NCBI RefSeq assembly: GCF_015708085.1
Contig: NZ_JADNYM010000009.1
Location: 100,100-164,099, forward strand
DNA length: 64,000 nt
Direction of reading: 5' to 3'
Source of the DNA: Arthrobacter terrae
GTDB taxonomy: Bacteria; Actinomycetota; Actinomycetes; Actinomycetales; Micrococcaceae
Positions 9,385 through 16,922 of the stretch are shown in pieces. Position 1 is the stretch's first letter. Each line of letters opens with the position of its first letter. Under the pieces are notes generated by a model that was not told the DNA's origin, did no database searches, and was given only the letters and a program-made list of their open reading frames with translations. A program made the position numbers and the translations under genes.

Positions 9385-10191
9385 ATGGTAAAGCAGTCCA
9401 TTTTCGGCCGCATCTCACAGTTGGCCAAGGCCAATATCAACTCACTGCTGGATCAGGCGGAGGATCCACAGAAGATGTTGGATCAGATGGTCAGGGACTA
9501 CACCAACAACATCGCGGAGGCCGAGTCCGCCGTGGCGCAGACTATCGGAAATCTGCGCATGCTCCAGGATGACTATCAGCAGGACATAAAGGCCTCGCAG
9601 GACTGGGGCACTAAAGCCCTCGCGGCCAGCCGCAAAGCGGATGAATACCGCGGCGGCGGAAACGATCCCGACGCGCAGAAGTTCGACAATCTTGCCAAGA
9701 TCGCTCTGCAGCGCCAGATGAGCTCGGAAAACGAAGCCCGGTCCGCCGAGCCCAGCATCTCCTCGCAGTCAGAGGTGGTGGAAAAACTCAAGACCGGCCT
9801 GAACCAGATGAAGTCCAAGCTGGGCGAGCTCTCCGCTAAGCGCAATGAACTGATTGCCCGTTCGAAGACGGTCGAGGCGCAGACCCAGGTCCACGATGCG
9901 CTCAAAAGCATTGACATTATGGATCCGACCAGCGAAGTCAGCCGCTTCGAGGACAAGATCCGCCGCGAAGAGGCGAAAGTCCGGGGCCAGGCCGAGCTGC
10001 AGGCCTCCAGCCTTGACGCCCAGTTCAACAGTCTGGAGGATCTGGGCGAGCAGGCCGAAATTGAAGCCCGCCTCGCCGCGCTGAAGTCCGGTTCGGGCAC
10101 GCCGCCGGCCGCCCTCCGGTCAGGTGCAGACTTGACCAAAAATGCCGCAGCTGGGAGCCAGTTGGACGAGGCGGAATTCGAGAACCTCTAG
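9385..10191 (+). CDS. pspA: PspA/IM30 family membrane-stress protein
   Basis: 268 residues, almost wholly helical. It starts with the amphipathic MVKQSIFGRISQLAKANINS segment, followed by LLDQAEDPQKMLDQMVRDY, the hallmark of PspA/IM30. These ESCRT-III-like proteins polymerise on damaged inner membrane. AAGGTAAG upstream of the ATG fits the start. It lies downstream of the TPM protein on the same strand and ends at a strong terminator, so the two probably form one unit. Confidence 0.92.
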   Translation: MVKQSIFGRISQLAKANINSLLDQAEDPQKMLDQMVRDYTNNIAEAESAVAQTIGNLRMLQDDYQQDIKASQDWGTKALAASRKADEYRGGGNDPDAQKFDNLAKIALQRQMSSENEARSAEPSISSQSEVVEKLKTGLNQMKSKLGELSAKRNELIARSKTVEAQTQVHDALKSIDIMDPTSEVSRFEDKIRREEAKVRGQAELQASSLDAQFNSLEDLGEQAEIEARLAALKSGSGTPPAALRSGADLTKNAAAGSQLDEAEFENL

Positions 10192-10204
10192 GGCAGCTGG
10201 AATT

Positions 10205-10245
10205 CAGGTGTGGTTCCCGGGGCGCTCCCCTGGGAACCACACCTG
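10205..10245 (+). terminator. Strong hairpin terminator after pspA
   Basis: CAGGTGTGGTTCCC (10205-10218) pairs perfectly with GGGAACCACACCTG (10232-10245), and the inner GGGG/CCCC extends the stem around a CGCT loop. It begins 14 nt after the pspA stop and separates it from the riboswitch-led terC gene. Confidence 0.85.
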
Positions 10246-10289
10246 CGATGCGTCGGTTGTAATAGGGAGGACGATAATGTAGGGTCGAG

Positions 10290-10393
10290 GATACGTAGGG
10301 GAGTATCCGTTACGCTGCATACGTCAACACGTGGGGCAATGGCGCTCTGCCGGGTGCAGCGGTCAGCATTGAGCTGATTGGAGAGACTTATGG
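10290..10393 (+). promoter_or_regulatory. yybP-ykoY (manganese) riboswitch upstream of terC
   Basis: The leader contains the two hallmark segments of this class: GTAGGGGAGTATCCG (10296-10310 region) and GCATACGTCAACACG (10317-10331). A 3' GGAGAGACTTATGG element ends near 10393, about 40 nt before the terC start. yybP-ykoY RNAs sense Mn2+ and commonly precede TerC/Alx or MntP exporters, matching the downstream gene. The call is from motif recognition, not a covariance-model score. Confidence 0.85.
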
Positions 10394-10433
10394 TGATCAC
10401 ACCTGTCCTCACCACCCTACGAAAGCAGCCATC

Positions 10434-11621
10434 ATGACTGTATCCCCCCTTATCTGGGGCTTGACCATCGTCCTCATTCTGGGACTTCTGGCCTTCGATT
10501 ATTTCTTTCACATCCGCAAAGCGCATGTACCCAAACTCAAAGAAGCGGCTCTTTGGTCCGGCATCTACGTCGGCTTGGCGCTGTTGTTTGGCGTGGCCCT
10601 GTGGATTTACGGCGGGGCCGAGATGGGTACTGAGTACTTTGCCGGTTACGTCACCGAAAAAGCCCTCTCTGTTGACAACCTCTTCGTTTTCCTGATCCTG
10701 ATAGCGAGCTTCCGCGTTCCGCGTGAAGACCAGCAGAAGGTCCTGCTCTTCGGAATTGTCTTCTCCTTGATCGCCCGGACCGGATTTATCTTCCTCGGTG
10801 CGGCACTGATTAATTCCTTCGCCTGGGTCTTCTACATCTTCGGCCTGATCCTGCTGGTCACCGCCGGCAACCTGCTCAAGCCCGAGAAGGAGGACGAGGG
10901 TACTGCGGACAATTTCATCATCAAGCTGGCTCGCCGTTTCTTCCACACCTCGGAGAACTACGACGGGGACAAGCTCTTCACGCACGAAAATGGCAAGCGC
11001 GTCCTGACGCCGATGCTGCTGGTGATGGTGGCGATCGGCGGGACGGACCTGCTTTTCGCACTGGATTCCATCCCCGCCATCTTCGGACTGACACAGAACG
11101 TTTACATTGTCTTCACGGCAACGGCCTTCTCATTGATGGGGTTGCGCCAACTGTACTTTTTGATTGATGGACTGCTGGACCGCCTGATTTACCTCTCCTT
11201 CGGCCTGGCCGCCATCCTTGCCTTCATCGGCGTCAAGCTGGTGCTGCACGCGCTGCATGAGAACAACCTTTTCTTTATCAACGGCGGCGACCCTGTGCCG
11301 GTTTTCGAAATCAGCACCGGCCTGTCCCTGGCCGTCATAGTCGGCGTGCTGGCCGTCACGGTGGCTGCCTCGCTGCTGAGCCCGGCGGGCAAAGCTCAGG
11401 CAGCAGTGTCCGGAATCCGGCACCATGCTACGGAGTATCTGGATCTGACGTACACGGCAGATCACTCAGAGCGCGAGCGGGTTTATGCGTTGATGACGGC
11501 CGCTGAGGAAGAAATCCGTAAAATGCCCCTCAAACACCGGGACCAGGCCAAGGATGTGGAGGAGATTCGCGGCCTAGTGAGCCGGGCGCATGACGAGCAT
11601 GCAAAGTTCCCTGCCGCCTAA
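10434..11621 (+). CDS. TerC family integral membrane protein, probable Mn2+ exporter
   Basis: 395 residues with about nine hydrophobic segments. The conserved TerC acidic motifs are present: SVDNLFVFLILIASF and, later, GTDLLFALDSIPAIFGLTQ, whose acidic residues are thought to coordinate metal. E. coli Alx and other TerC proteins are linked to manganese export. The upstream yybP-ykoY riboswitch supports this role and predicts induction by excess Mn2+. A hydrophilic C-terminal tail follows the last helix. The Shine-Dalgarno (GAAAG) is modest. Confidence 0.9.
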   Translation: MTVSPLIWGLTIVLILGLLAFDYFFHIRKAHVPKLKEAALWSGIYVGLALLFGVALWIYGGAEMGTEYFAGYVTEKALSVDNLFVFLILIASFRVPREDQQKVLLFGIVFSLIARTGFIFLGAALINSFAWVFYIFGLILLVTAGNLLKPEKEDEGTADNFIIKLARRFFHTSENYDGDKLFTHENGKRVLTPMLLVMVAIGGTDLLFALDSIPAIFGLTQNVYIVFTATAFSLMGLRQLYFLIDGLLDRLIYLSFGLAAILAFIGVKLVLHALHENNLFFINGGDPVPVFEISTGLSLAVIVGVLAVTVAASLLSPAGKAQAAVSGIRHHATEYLDLTYTADHSERERVYALMTAAEEEIRKMPLKHRDQAKDVEEIRGLVSRAHDEHAKFPAA

Positions 11622-11636
11622 CTCCACGGCCGCCGG

Positions 11637-11679
11637 AAGGCTGGTCCGGGCCCTGCCGCACAGGGTCCGGACCAGCCTT
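11637..11679. terminator. Bidirectional hairpin terminator terC / aldo-keto reductase
   Basis: AAGGCTGGTCCGG pairs with CCGGACCAGCCTT, continued after a G-T wobble by CCCTG/CAGGG around a 5-nt loop. TTTT follows on the plus strand and AA precedes it. It lies between two convergent genes. Confidence 0.85.
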
Positions 11680-11724
11680 TTCCGGGCACGAATTGCTGGT
11701 GGCCGGTTACGCGCCCGCGACGGT

Positions 11725-12570
11725 CTACATCTGGGTGAATGCCGCCGTCGCCGGATCGGCGCCAATTCGCTGCCCCGATTCAAGCGAGCCGACGGCGGCG
11801 AGCTCCTCGGCGGAAAGTGCCACGGAAACTGCGGCCAGGTTTTCGCGCATTCGCTTCGAGTCCGCGGACTTCGGAATAACGATGTTTCCCGAGCCCAGGT
11901 GCCACGCCAGCACAATCTGCGCCGGCGTTGCACCGTGTTTGTCTGCCAAGCGGCCTACCGTGTCAGCCGCGAGGTCGCTGCCTTGGCCCAGCGGGCTGTA
12001 CGCCTCGACCGTAATGCCGTGGGACCTGCTCTTCGCTGCTACCTCAGCCTGCTGGAACGTGGGGTGCAGCTCAATCTGATTGACCGCCGGCGTCGTATTC
12101 CCGGCGGCCAGCAGCTTATCCAAGTCTCCGGCCAGAAAATTAGAGACTCCGATAGCGCGGATCTCGCCCTTGGCATAGAGCTTCTCCATGGCGGTCCAGG
12201 CCTCAACGAATTGGTTCTGGGACGGGACCGGCCAATGGATCAGGTAGAGATCCACAAAATCCAGACCCAGCGCCTTCCGGCTGTTCTCGAACGCGGCCGC
12301 GGCATTCCCCTGTTCTCCATTCCGCAGCTTGGTGGTAATGAAAAGCTCTTCACGCGGGATTCCGGACGCGGCAATTGCTGCGCCCACGCCCGCCTCGTTC
12401 CCGTACGCGGCGGCCGTGTCGATGTGGCGGTATCCGGCTTCCAGCGCGTCCTCGACAATTTTTCGGGTGTCCTCCGGCGGGACCTGGAAAACTCCGAACC
12501 CCAGTTGCGGAATGGTCACGCCGTTATTGAGGGTCAGCTCGGGGACGTTTGCATTTGGCTCATTAGACAT
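11725..12570 (-). CDS. Aldo/keto reductase (2,5-diketo-gluconate reductase type)
   Basis: 281 residues, the usual length for the family. The (beta/alpha)8 barrel shows GYRHIDTAAAYGNEAGVG (catalytic Asp and Tyr), the Lys region FITTKLRN, and His in LIHWPVP. The NADPH site is IVIPKSADSKRMREN. The start is the ATG at 12570, with GGAGAGG about 7 nt upstream; an upstream in-frame extension reads non-conserved sequence and is rejected. It reduces carbonyl compounds with NADPH; the substrate is not deducible. It diverges from a second aldo/keto reductase with 87 bp between starts. Confidence 0.92.
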   Translation of the reverse strand: MSNEPNANVPELTLNNGVTIPQLGFGVFQVPPEDTRKIVEDALEAGYRHIDTAAAYGNEAGVGAAIAASGIPREELFITTKLRNGEQGNAAAAFENSRKALGLDFVDLYLIHWPVPSQNQFVEAWTAMEKLYAKGEIRAIGVSNFLAGDLDKLLAAGNTTPAVNQIELHPTFQQAEVAAKSRSHGITVEAYSPLGQGSDLAADTVGRLADKHGATPAQIVLAWHLGSGNIVIPKSADSKRMRENLAAVSVALSAEELAAVGSLESGQRIGADPATAAFTQM

Positions 12571-12657
12571 AGGTTGCCTCTCCAGACTCGTGTCCCGGCA
12601 GCGGTATGTTCCGCCGTCCTCTTCCCAGCCTAGACTCGTTGGGAGCAGACTGGAGCC

Positions 12658-13629
12658 ATGAAATTTACTCAGTTGGGCCGAACGGGTCTGAAAGTTTCCC
12701 GCCTCTGCCTTGGCACCATGAACTTCGGGCCGCATACGGAAGAAGCCGCCGCGCATGCCATTATGAATTCCGCCCAAGCTTGTGGGATCAACTATTTTGA
12801 TACGGCCAATGTGTACGGCGGCGGGCAGCACCGCGGCTGGACGGAAGAAATTCTTGGCCGCTGGTTCTCCCAAGGCGGCGAGCGCCGCGAACACACGGTG
12901 TTGTGCACCAAGCTTTACGGCACCATGACTAATTTCCCCAATGAGTCCAAATTGTCAGCGTTGAACATTCGTCGCGCCCTGGATGCCAGCCTGAAACGTC
13001 TGCAGACGGATTACATCGACGTCTATCAGTTCCACCACGTGGATCGGAACACGCCCTGGGAGGAGATCTGGCAGGCCATTGACGTCGCCGTCCAGCAAGG
13101 GAAGATCCTGTATTCGGGCAGCAGTAACTTTGCCGGCTGGCACATTGCACAGGCTCAGGAGGCCGCTGCCCGGAGACACTCCAACGGGCTGGTCAGCGAG
13201 CAGTCCATCTATAACCTCCTCACCCGGGACGTGGAGCTTGAGGTCATACCGGCCGCGCAACACTACGGCCTGGGGCTTATTCCATGGTCCCCGCTGCACG
13301 GCGGCCTGCTGGGGGGTGTGCTGAAAAAGGAGCGCGACGGCGTCAGGCGCACCGAGGGGCGCGCGAAGGAAACCCTAAAAAAACATCAAGACCAGATCCG
13401 GCAATACGAGGATTTCTGTGCTGAGCTCGGTGTGGAGCCCGGCAACGTTGCGCTGGCGTGGCTGCTGCATCAACCCGTTGTCACGGCGCCGATCGTGGGA
13501 CCGCGCACCCAGGAGCAATTGGACTCTGCCGTCCAGGCGCTGGATGTCACCCTGGACGACGCCGCACTGAACCGACTGGATGCTATCTTCCCCGGCCACC
13601 GGACCGCCCCGGAAGATTACGCCTGGTGA
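12658..13629 (+). CDS. Aldo/keto reductase (Kv-beta/YghZ type)
   Basis: 323 residues. It begins MKFTQLGRTGLKVSRLCLGT and contains FDTANVYGG with the catalytic Asp/Tyr, then YIDVYQFHHVD with the catalytic His. The C-terminal cofactor segment is APIVGPRTQEQLDSA. The substrate is unknown. It overlaps the start of the next gene by a GTGA tetranucleotide, so the two are translationally coupled. Two related enzymes lie in this 8-kb stretch (starts at 12570 and 18702). Confidence 0.92.
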   Translation: MKFTQLGRTGLKVSRLCLGTMNFGPHTEEAAAHAIMNSAQACGINYFDTANVYGGGQHRGWTEEILGRWFSQGGERREHTVLCTKLYGTMTNFPNESKLSALNIRRALDASLKRLQTDYIDVYQFHHVDRNTPWEEIWQAIDVAVQQGKILYSGSSNFAGWHIAQAQEAAARRHSNGLVSEQSIYNLLTRDVELEVIPAAQHYGLGLIPWSPLHGGLLGGVLKKERDGVRRTEGRAKETLKKHQDQIRQYEDFCAELGVEPGNVALAWLLHQPVVTAPIVGPRTQEQLDSAVQALDVTLDDAALNRLDAIFPGHRTAPEDYAW

Positions 13630-14648
13630 ACGGCTCCGGCTTACGTCTGTTATTCCTCGGCGGTACCGGTGTGATCAGCGCAGCGGCTGTGGAACGCGCC
13701 GCCGGGTTGGGCCACCGCGTCACGGTGCTCAACCGCGGTGCCTCTTACCTGCGTCCGGTTCCCGACGGGGTCGAAGTATTACACGCGGATGTCCGCGACG
13801 AAGCCGCGCTCGGGGCGACCCTGGGCAATCGGGAATTTGACGCCGTCGCCGATTTTCTCTCCTTTACTCCCGAGCATGCCGCTGCGGCGGTTTCGCGCTT
13901 TGCGGGACGGACCGGCCAATACGTCTTCATTAGCTCCGCCTCCGCCTATCAAAAACCGCCGGCGCGGCTTCCTATTTTGGAATCCACGCCACTGCGGAAC
14001 CCGTTTTGGCGGTACTCCCGGGACAAGATTGGCTGCGAAGATCTGCTCGTAGATGCGTACCGGACGGACGGCTTCCCGGTGACAATCGTGCGCCCCTCGC
14101 ATACATATGACCGCACCTCCATGCCCTTACTGGGTGGCTGGACGGACATTCACCGGCTCCGGTCCGGGCTGCCGGTACTGGTGCATGGCGACGGCACCTC
14201 GCTGTGGACGCTGACACACAGCAGCGACTTCGCCTTCGCCTTCACCGGTCTATTGGGCCGCCCGCAGTCCGTGGGTGAAAGCTACACCATCACCTCGGAC
14301 GAATTCCTGCCCTGGGATCAGGTTTACCGCCTGCTCGCCGCGGCAGCGGGCGTCCCGGAGCCGGAACTGGTGCATGTGTCCTCGGCGACAATCGCGGCGT
14401 ACGCACCGTCGCTGGGTCCTGGATTGCTGGGCGACAAGGCGCACTCGGTGATTTTCTCCAATGCCAAAATCAAGTCCCTGGTGCCCGGATACCGTGCGGA
14501 CATCCCGTTCTCCACCGGCGCACGGGAAATCATCGGCTGGCACGACGCGCACCCCGGGACACAGACCGTGGACCCGGACTTCATGGCCGTCTCCGACGAG
14601 TTGGTCGCCTGGGCACGTGGGGCCCCGGGCTCCGCCAGCGGATCGTGA
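13626..14648 (+). CDS. NAD-dependent epimerase/dehydratase (extended SDR-like)
   Basis: 340 residues. The N-terminal Rossmann motif LLFLGGTGVISAAAVERA binds NAD(P), and FISSASAYQKPP supplies the conserved Ser/Tyr region. This resembles atypical/extended SDR proteins of the plant-CSP41/isoflavone-reductase-like type. The GTG at 13626 overlaps the stop of the preceding reductase, which decides the start. The last few codons (SASGS) fall in a stretch similar to the 3' end of the ABC-F gene at 16922, so the natural C-terminus may have been replaced. The substrate is probably a nucleotide sugar or small carbonyl; unproven. Confidence 0.85.
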   Translation: MNGSGLRLLFLGGTGVISAAAVERAAGLGHRVTVLNRGASYLRPVPDGVEVLHADVRDEAALGATLGNREFDAVADFLSFTPEHAAAAVSRFAGRTGQYVFISSASAYQKPPARLPILESTPLRNPFWRYSRDKIGCEDLLVDAYRTDGFPVTIVRPSHTYDRTSMPLLGGWTDIHRLRSGLPVLVHGDGTSLWTLTHSSDFAFAFTGLLGRPQSVGESYTITSDEFLPWDQVYRLLAAAAGVPEPELVHVSSATIAAYAPSLGPGLLGDKAHSVIFSNAKIKSLVPGYRADIPFSTGAREIIGWHDAHPGTQTVDPDFMAVSDELVAWARGAPGSASGS

Positions 14649-14735
14649 GCTGACCGTCCCTGACGTCCCGGCGGGTATCCAACCGGACCTTCGCCGGCAA
14701 GGTATGGACCTCGGCGCTGCTGCGTTGCGGGGGCA
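14634..14735 (-). pseudogene. Remnant of the 3' end of an ABC-F ATPase gene, internally deleted
   Basis: Bases 14634-14700 match 16922-16988 (the end of the intact ABC-F gene) with about eight mismatches by eye. Bases from about 14687 to 14730 then match about 17202-17247, deeper in the same gene. The join falls at CTTCGCC(A/G)GCA(A/G)GG, a direct repeat present twice in the intact gene (near 16976 and 17206) where both copies encode Leu-Leu-Ala-Lys. The simplest reading is a partial ABC-F copy that lost the intervening 230 bp by repeat recombination. The remnant overlaps the last codons of the epimerase. Confidence 0.75.
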
Positions 14736-14747
14736 GCCAGGCCCCGG

Positions 14748-16766
14748 CTACATATAGATGACTGTGGTGGTATTACTGGCACTGTCCCAGACGATGGAGC
14801 CGTGCTGGAAGTCGCTGCGCCGGCCGCCGGTGACATCATATTCGTCGGTAACGGGGTACCCCAGCGCACTGCGCTCCCACCCCAGTGCACCCCACCGCGC
14901 TCTAATCGCCCCGAGCACGTCATGCGCTCCGGTCAAGGGGGTCCAGTAGATGGAAGAACTCCCGTTAAGGCCGCTGAAGTTGTTGTACCGTCCCACGCCG
15001 TCGGGAGAACCGGTCTCGTCGCTCACCGGATATCCCATCAGCCCGCGTTCCCAGCCCAACGCCCCCCAGTGCGCGCGGATCGAGCCCTGTATCGACCAGG
15101 CGCCGGTAGCGGGCGTCCAGTAGATCGAGCCCCCGATACCGCCGTCGAAGTTGTTGTACCGTCCCACACCGTCGGGGGAACCGGTCTCGTCACTCACCGG
15201 ATATCCTATCGGGCCGCGTTCCCAGCCCAGCGCGCCCCAGTGCGCGAGGATCCCGCCGTGCACCGACCACGCGCCGGTGGCGGGCGTCCAGTAAATCGTC
15301 CCGCCCGCGCCGCCGTCGAAGTTGTTGTGGCGGCCCACCCCGTCAGGGGTTCCGGTCTCGTCCGTCACCGGAAAACCGAGGAAACCGGCCGGACCGCCCA
15401 GCGCCCAGTAGTGGGCGCCGATGGCTCCGTGGACCTCGTATGCGCCGGTGCGGGCCGACCATAGGATCGAGCCGCTCTGATAGTCGCGTCCTCGACCGCC
15501 CGCCACCGGATATTCGGCCCCGATCGGCAGGCCGAGCACCGAGGCGGCACCGCCGAGCGCCGCATAGTGCTGCGCTATCGGGCCGGAAGCGTCCGGGCAG
15601 GAGACCAAGCCGGCCTGGTACTTTGTTTCCAGCACAGTCTTCGCGTCGGCCTGCACTTGTGCGGCAAAACCCGGGTCCTGACTGGTCTGCACCAGCACAG
15701 CGTCTACCATCAACCCGATGTCGGCCGACGAGCCGTCCAGCACCACCGTGCCGCCTGCGGCAAGGAACTTTATGGCGCGCTGGGCCGGGGTAAGGTCGCT
15801 GACGGCGGCGGCGTTCATGCTGTCGGACATGATCACACCGGAGAAACCAAGGTCGCCGCGCAACATCGTCTGCATCACCGTCTCAGAGAACACCGCGCGC
15901 AGACCGTCGATCCGGGTGTAGCGGGCCTCCGAAATCATTACCACCGGCAGTCCCTGCGCTACCGCAGCGGCAAACGGCTGCAGGTAGGGGTCTCCGCGAG
16001 TGGTCACGTCGTCGGCGACCCCGAAGGTGGTGTCGGTGTTGTCGATGACCCGGCCCAGCCCGGGGAAGTGCTTGCCGGTGGTCTGTACCCGGGCATCAGT
16101 CATGCCGGCCGCGAACGCGGTGCCGTGCGCGGTTACCGCGCCGGGGACATAGCCGTACTCGCGGTCGTAATAACCGATGGGGATATTTCCGGTGCCCAAG
16201 CTGGCCGGTACGGTATCCAGCACCGGCGCGAGGTTGAGGTTTACACCAGCCGAGAGCAGTTGCGCGCCCCAGGTGGCGGCCGCAGAGCGCAGATCCGCCG
16301 GCGCCATGCCGCCCTGCGAGAGCGCGGTCGGTATAGCGGAAACACCAGGACCGTTCAGCACCTGCACGTAGCCGCCCTCCTGGTCCGCCGATACCCACAG
16401 CGCGACGCCGGCGGTGCTGGTAGCCTGCGCCTGCAGGGCGTTGGTTACCTGCCGGGTAGGGTCCACCCCGGCCGCCGTATGGCCCATCAGCACCACGCCG
16501 CCAAGATGCTGCGCGGTGATGGAATCCAGCTGGGCCTGCGTCGGCCCGGTGCTGCTGACCCCCATAACGAACAACTGGCCGACCTGCTGTTCGGGCGTCA
16601 TCTGCGAGAGCACCGCCGAGACGCACATTTGGGCATCCGTGGCAGGCGCTGACACGGCAGGCGCGGTTGCCTGCGCAGGCACAACCACTGCGGCCGTCGT
16701 CAGTGTTGCGGCGGCCATCGCCGCCGTCCAAAACACTACCCATCGGACAAATACGCCAGAGATCAT
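14748..16766 (-). CDS. Secreted glycoside hydrolase family 3 protein with LGFP repeats
   Basis: 672 residues. A signal peptide covers about 1-38 (ends PAQATA). The GH3 N-terminal barrel (about 50-390) shows SADQEGG, KHFPGLGRVIDNTD (about 232-245) and the nucleophile region VIMSDSMNA (Asp315). A run of five LGFP-type repeats (about 395-672, e.g. ALGWERGPIGYPVSDET) follows; these bind the actinobacterial cell wall. The ATG at 16766 is chosen because an AGGAGG lies about 7 nt upstream; an ATG 15 bp further up has no site. The His of the NagZ Asp-His acid/base dyad is not evident. A beta-N-acetylglucosaminidase-like wall role is inferred. Fragments of an ABC-F gene lie on both sides. Confidence 0.88.
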   Translation of the reverse strand: MISGVFVRWVVFWTAAMAAATLTTAAVVVPAQATAPAVSAPATDAQMCVSAVLSQMTPEQQVGQLFVMGVSSTGPTQAQLDSITAQHLGGVVLMGHTAAGVDPTRQVTNALQAQATSTAGVALWVSADQEGGYVQVLNGPGVSAIPTALSQGGMAPADLRSAAATWGAQLLSAGVNLNLAPVLDTVPASLGTGNIPIGYYDREYGYVPGAVTAHGTAFAAGMTDARVQTTGKHFPGLGRVIDNTDTTFGVADDVTTRGDPYLQPFAAAVAQGLPVVMISEARYTRIDGLRAVFSETVMQTMLRGDLGFSGVIMSDSMNAAAVSDLTPAQRAIKFLAAGGTVVLDGSSADIGLMVDAVLVQTSQDPGFAAQVQADAKTVLETKYQAGLVSCPDASGPIAQHYAALGGAASVLGLPIGAEYPVAGGRGRDYQSGSILWSARTGAYEVHGAIGAHYWALGGPAGFLGFPVTDETGTPDGVGRHNNFDGGAGGTIYWTPATGAWSVHGGILAHWGALGWERGPIGYPVSDETGSPDGVGRYNNFDGGIGGSIYWTPATGAWSIQGSIRAHWGALGWERGLMGYPVSDETGSPDGVGRYNNFSGLNGSSSIYWTPLTGAHDVLGAIRARWGALGWERSALGYPVTDEYDVTGGRRSDFQHGSIVWDSASNTTTVIYM
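14850..15400 (-). repeat. 171-bp internal repeats encoding LGFP units
   Basis: A segment with GTTGTTGTAC or a close variant recurs at 14979, 15150 and 15321, a 171-bp period, with long near-identical flanks. Each unit encodes 57 residues around YNNF and ALGWERG. The high DNA identity between units points to recent duplication or gene conversion. Confidence 0.85.
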
Positions 16767-16922
16767 CACAACCTCCTCCATCTCGCGTACTCACGGTACT
16801 GCTGGACGCGCACCGACCACAATGGCAGTCACAGCTTCAGCCAAACCGTGGCCCTGATCCGGGCCCTCTTCCGCCGTCAAAATCCGGAGATGGCGTGGAC
16901 GTTAGCCATGGACCGTTGCCCG

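Noticed and set aside
12570..12894. N-terminal extension of the aldo/keto reductase at 11725
   Set aside because: The upstream frame runs into the divergent reductase gene and lacks conservation, and GGAGAGG precedes the ATG at 12570.
15567..16652. 361-codon plus-strand open frame opposite the GH3 gene
   Set aside because: Shadow of the GH3-LGFP gene; composition is Arg/Gly/His-rich and no domain is visible.
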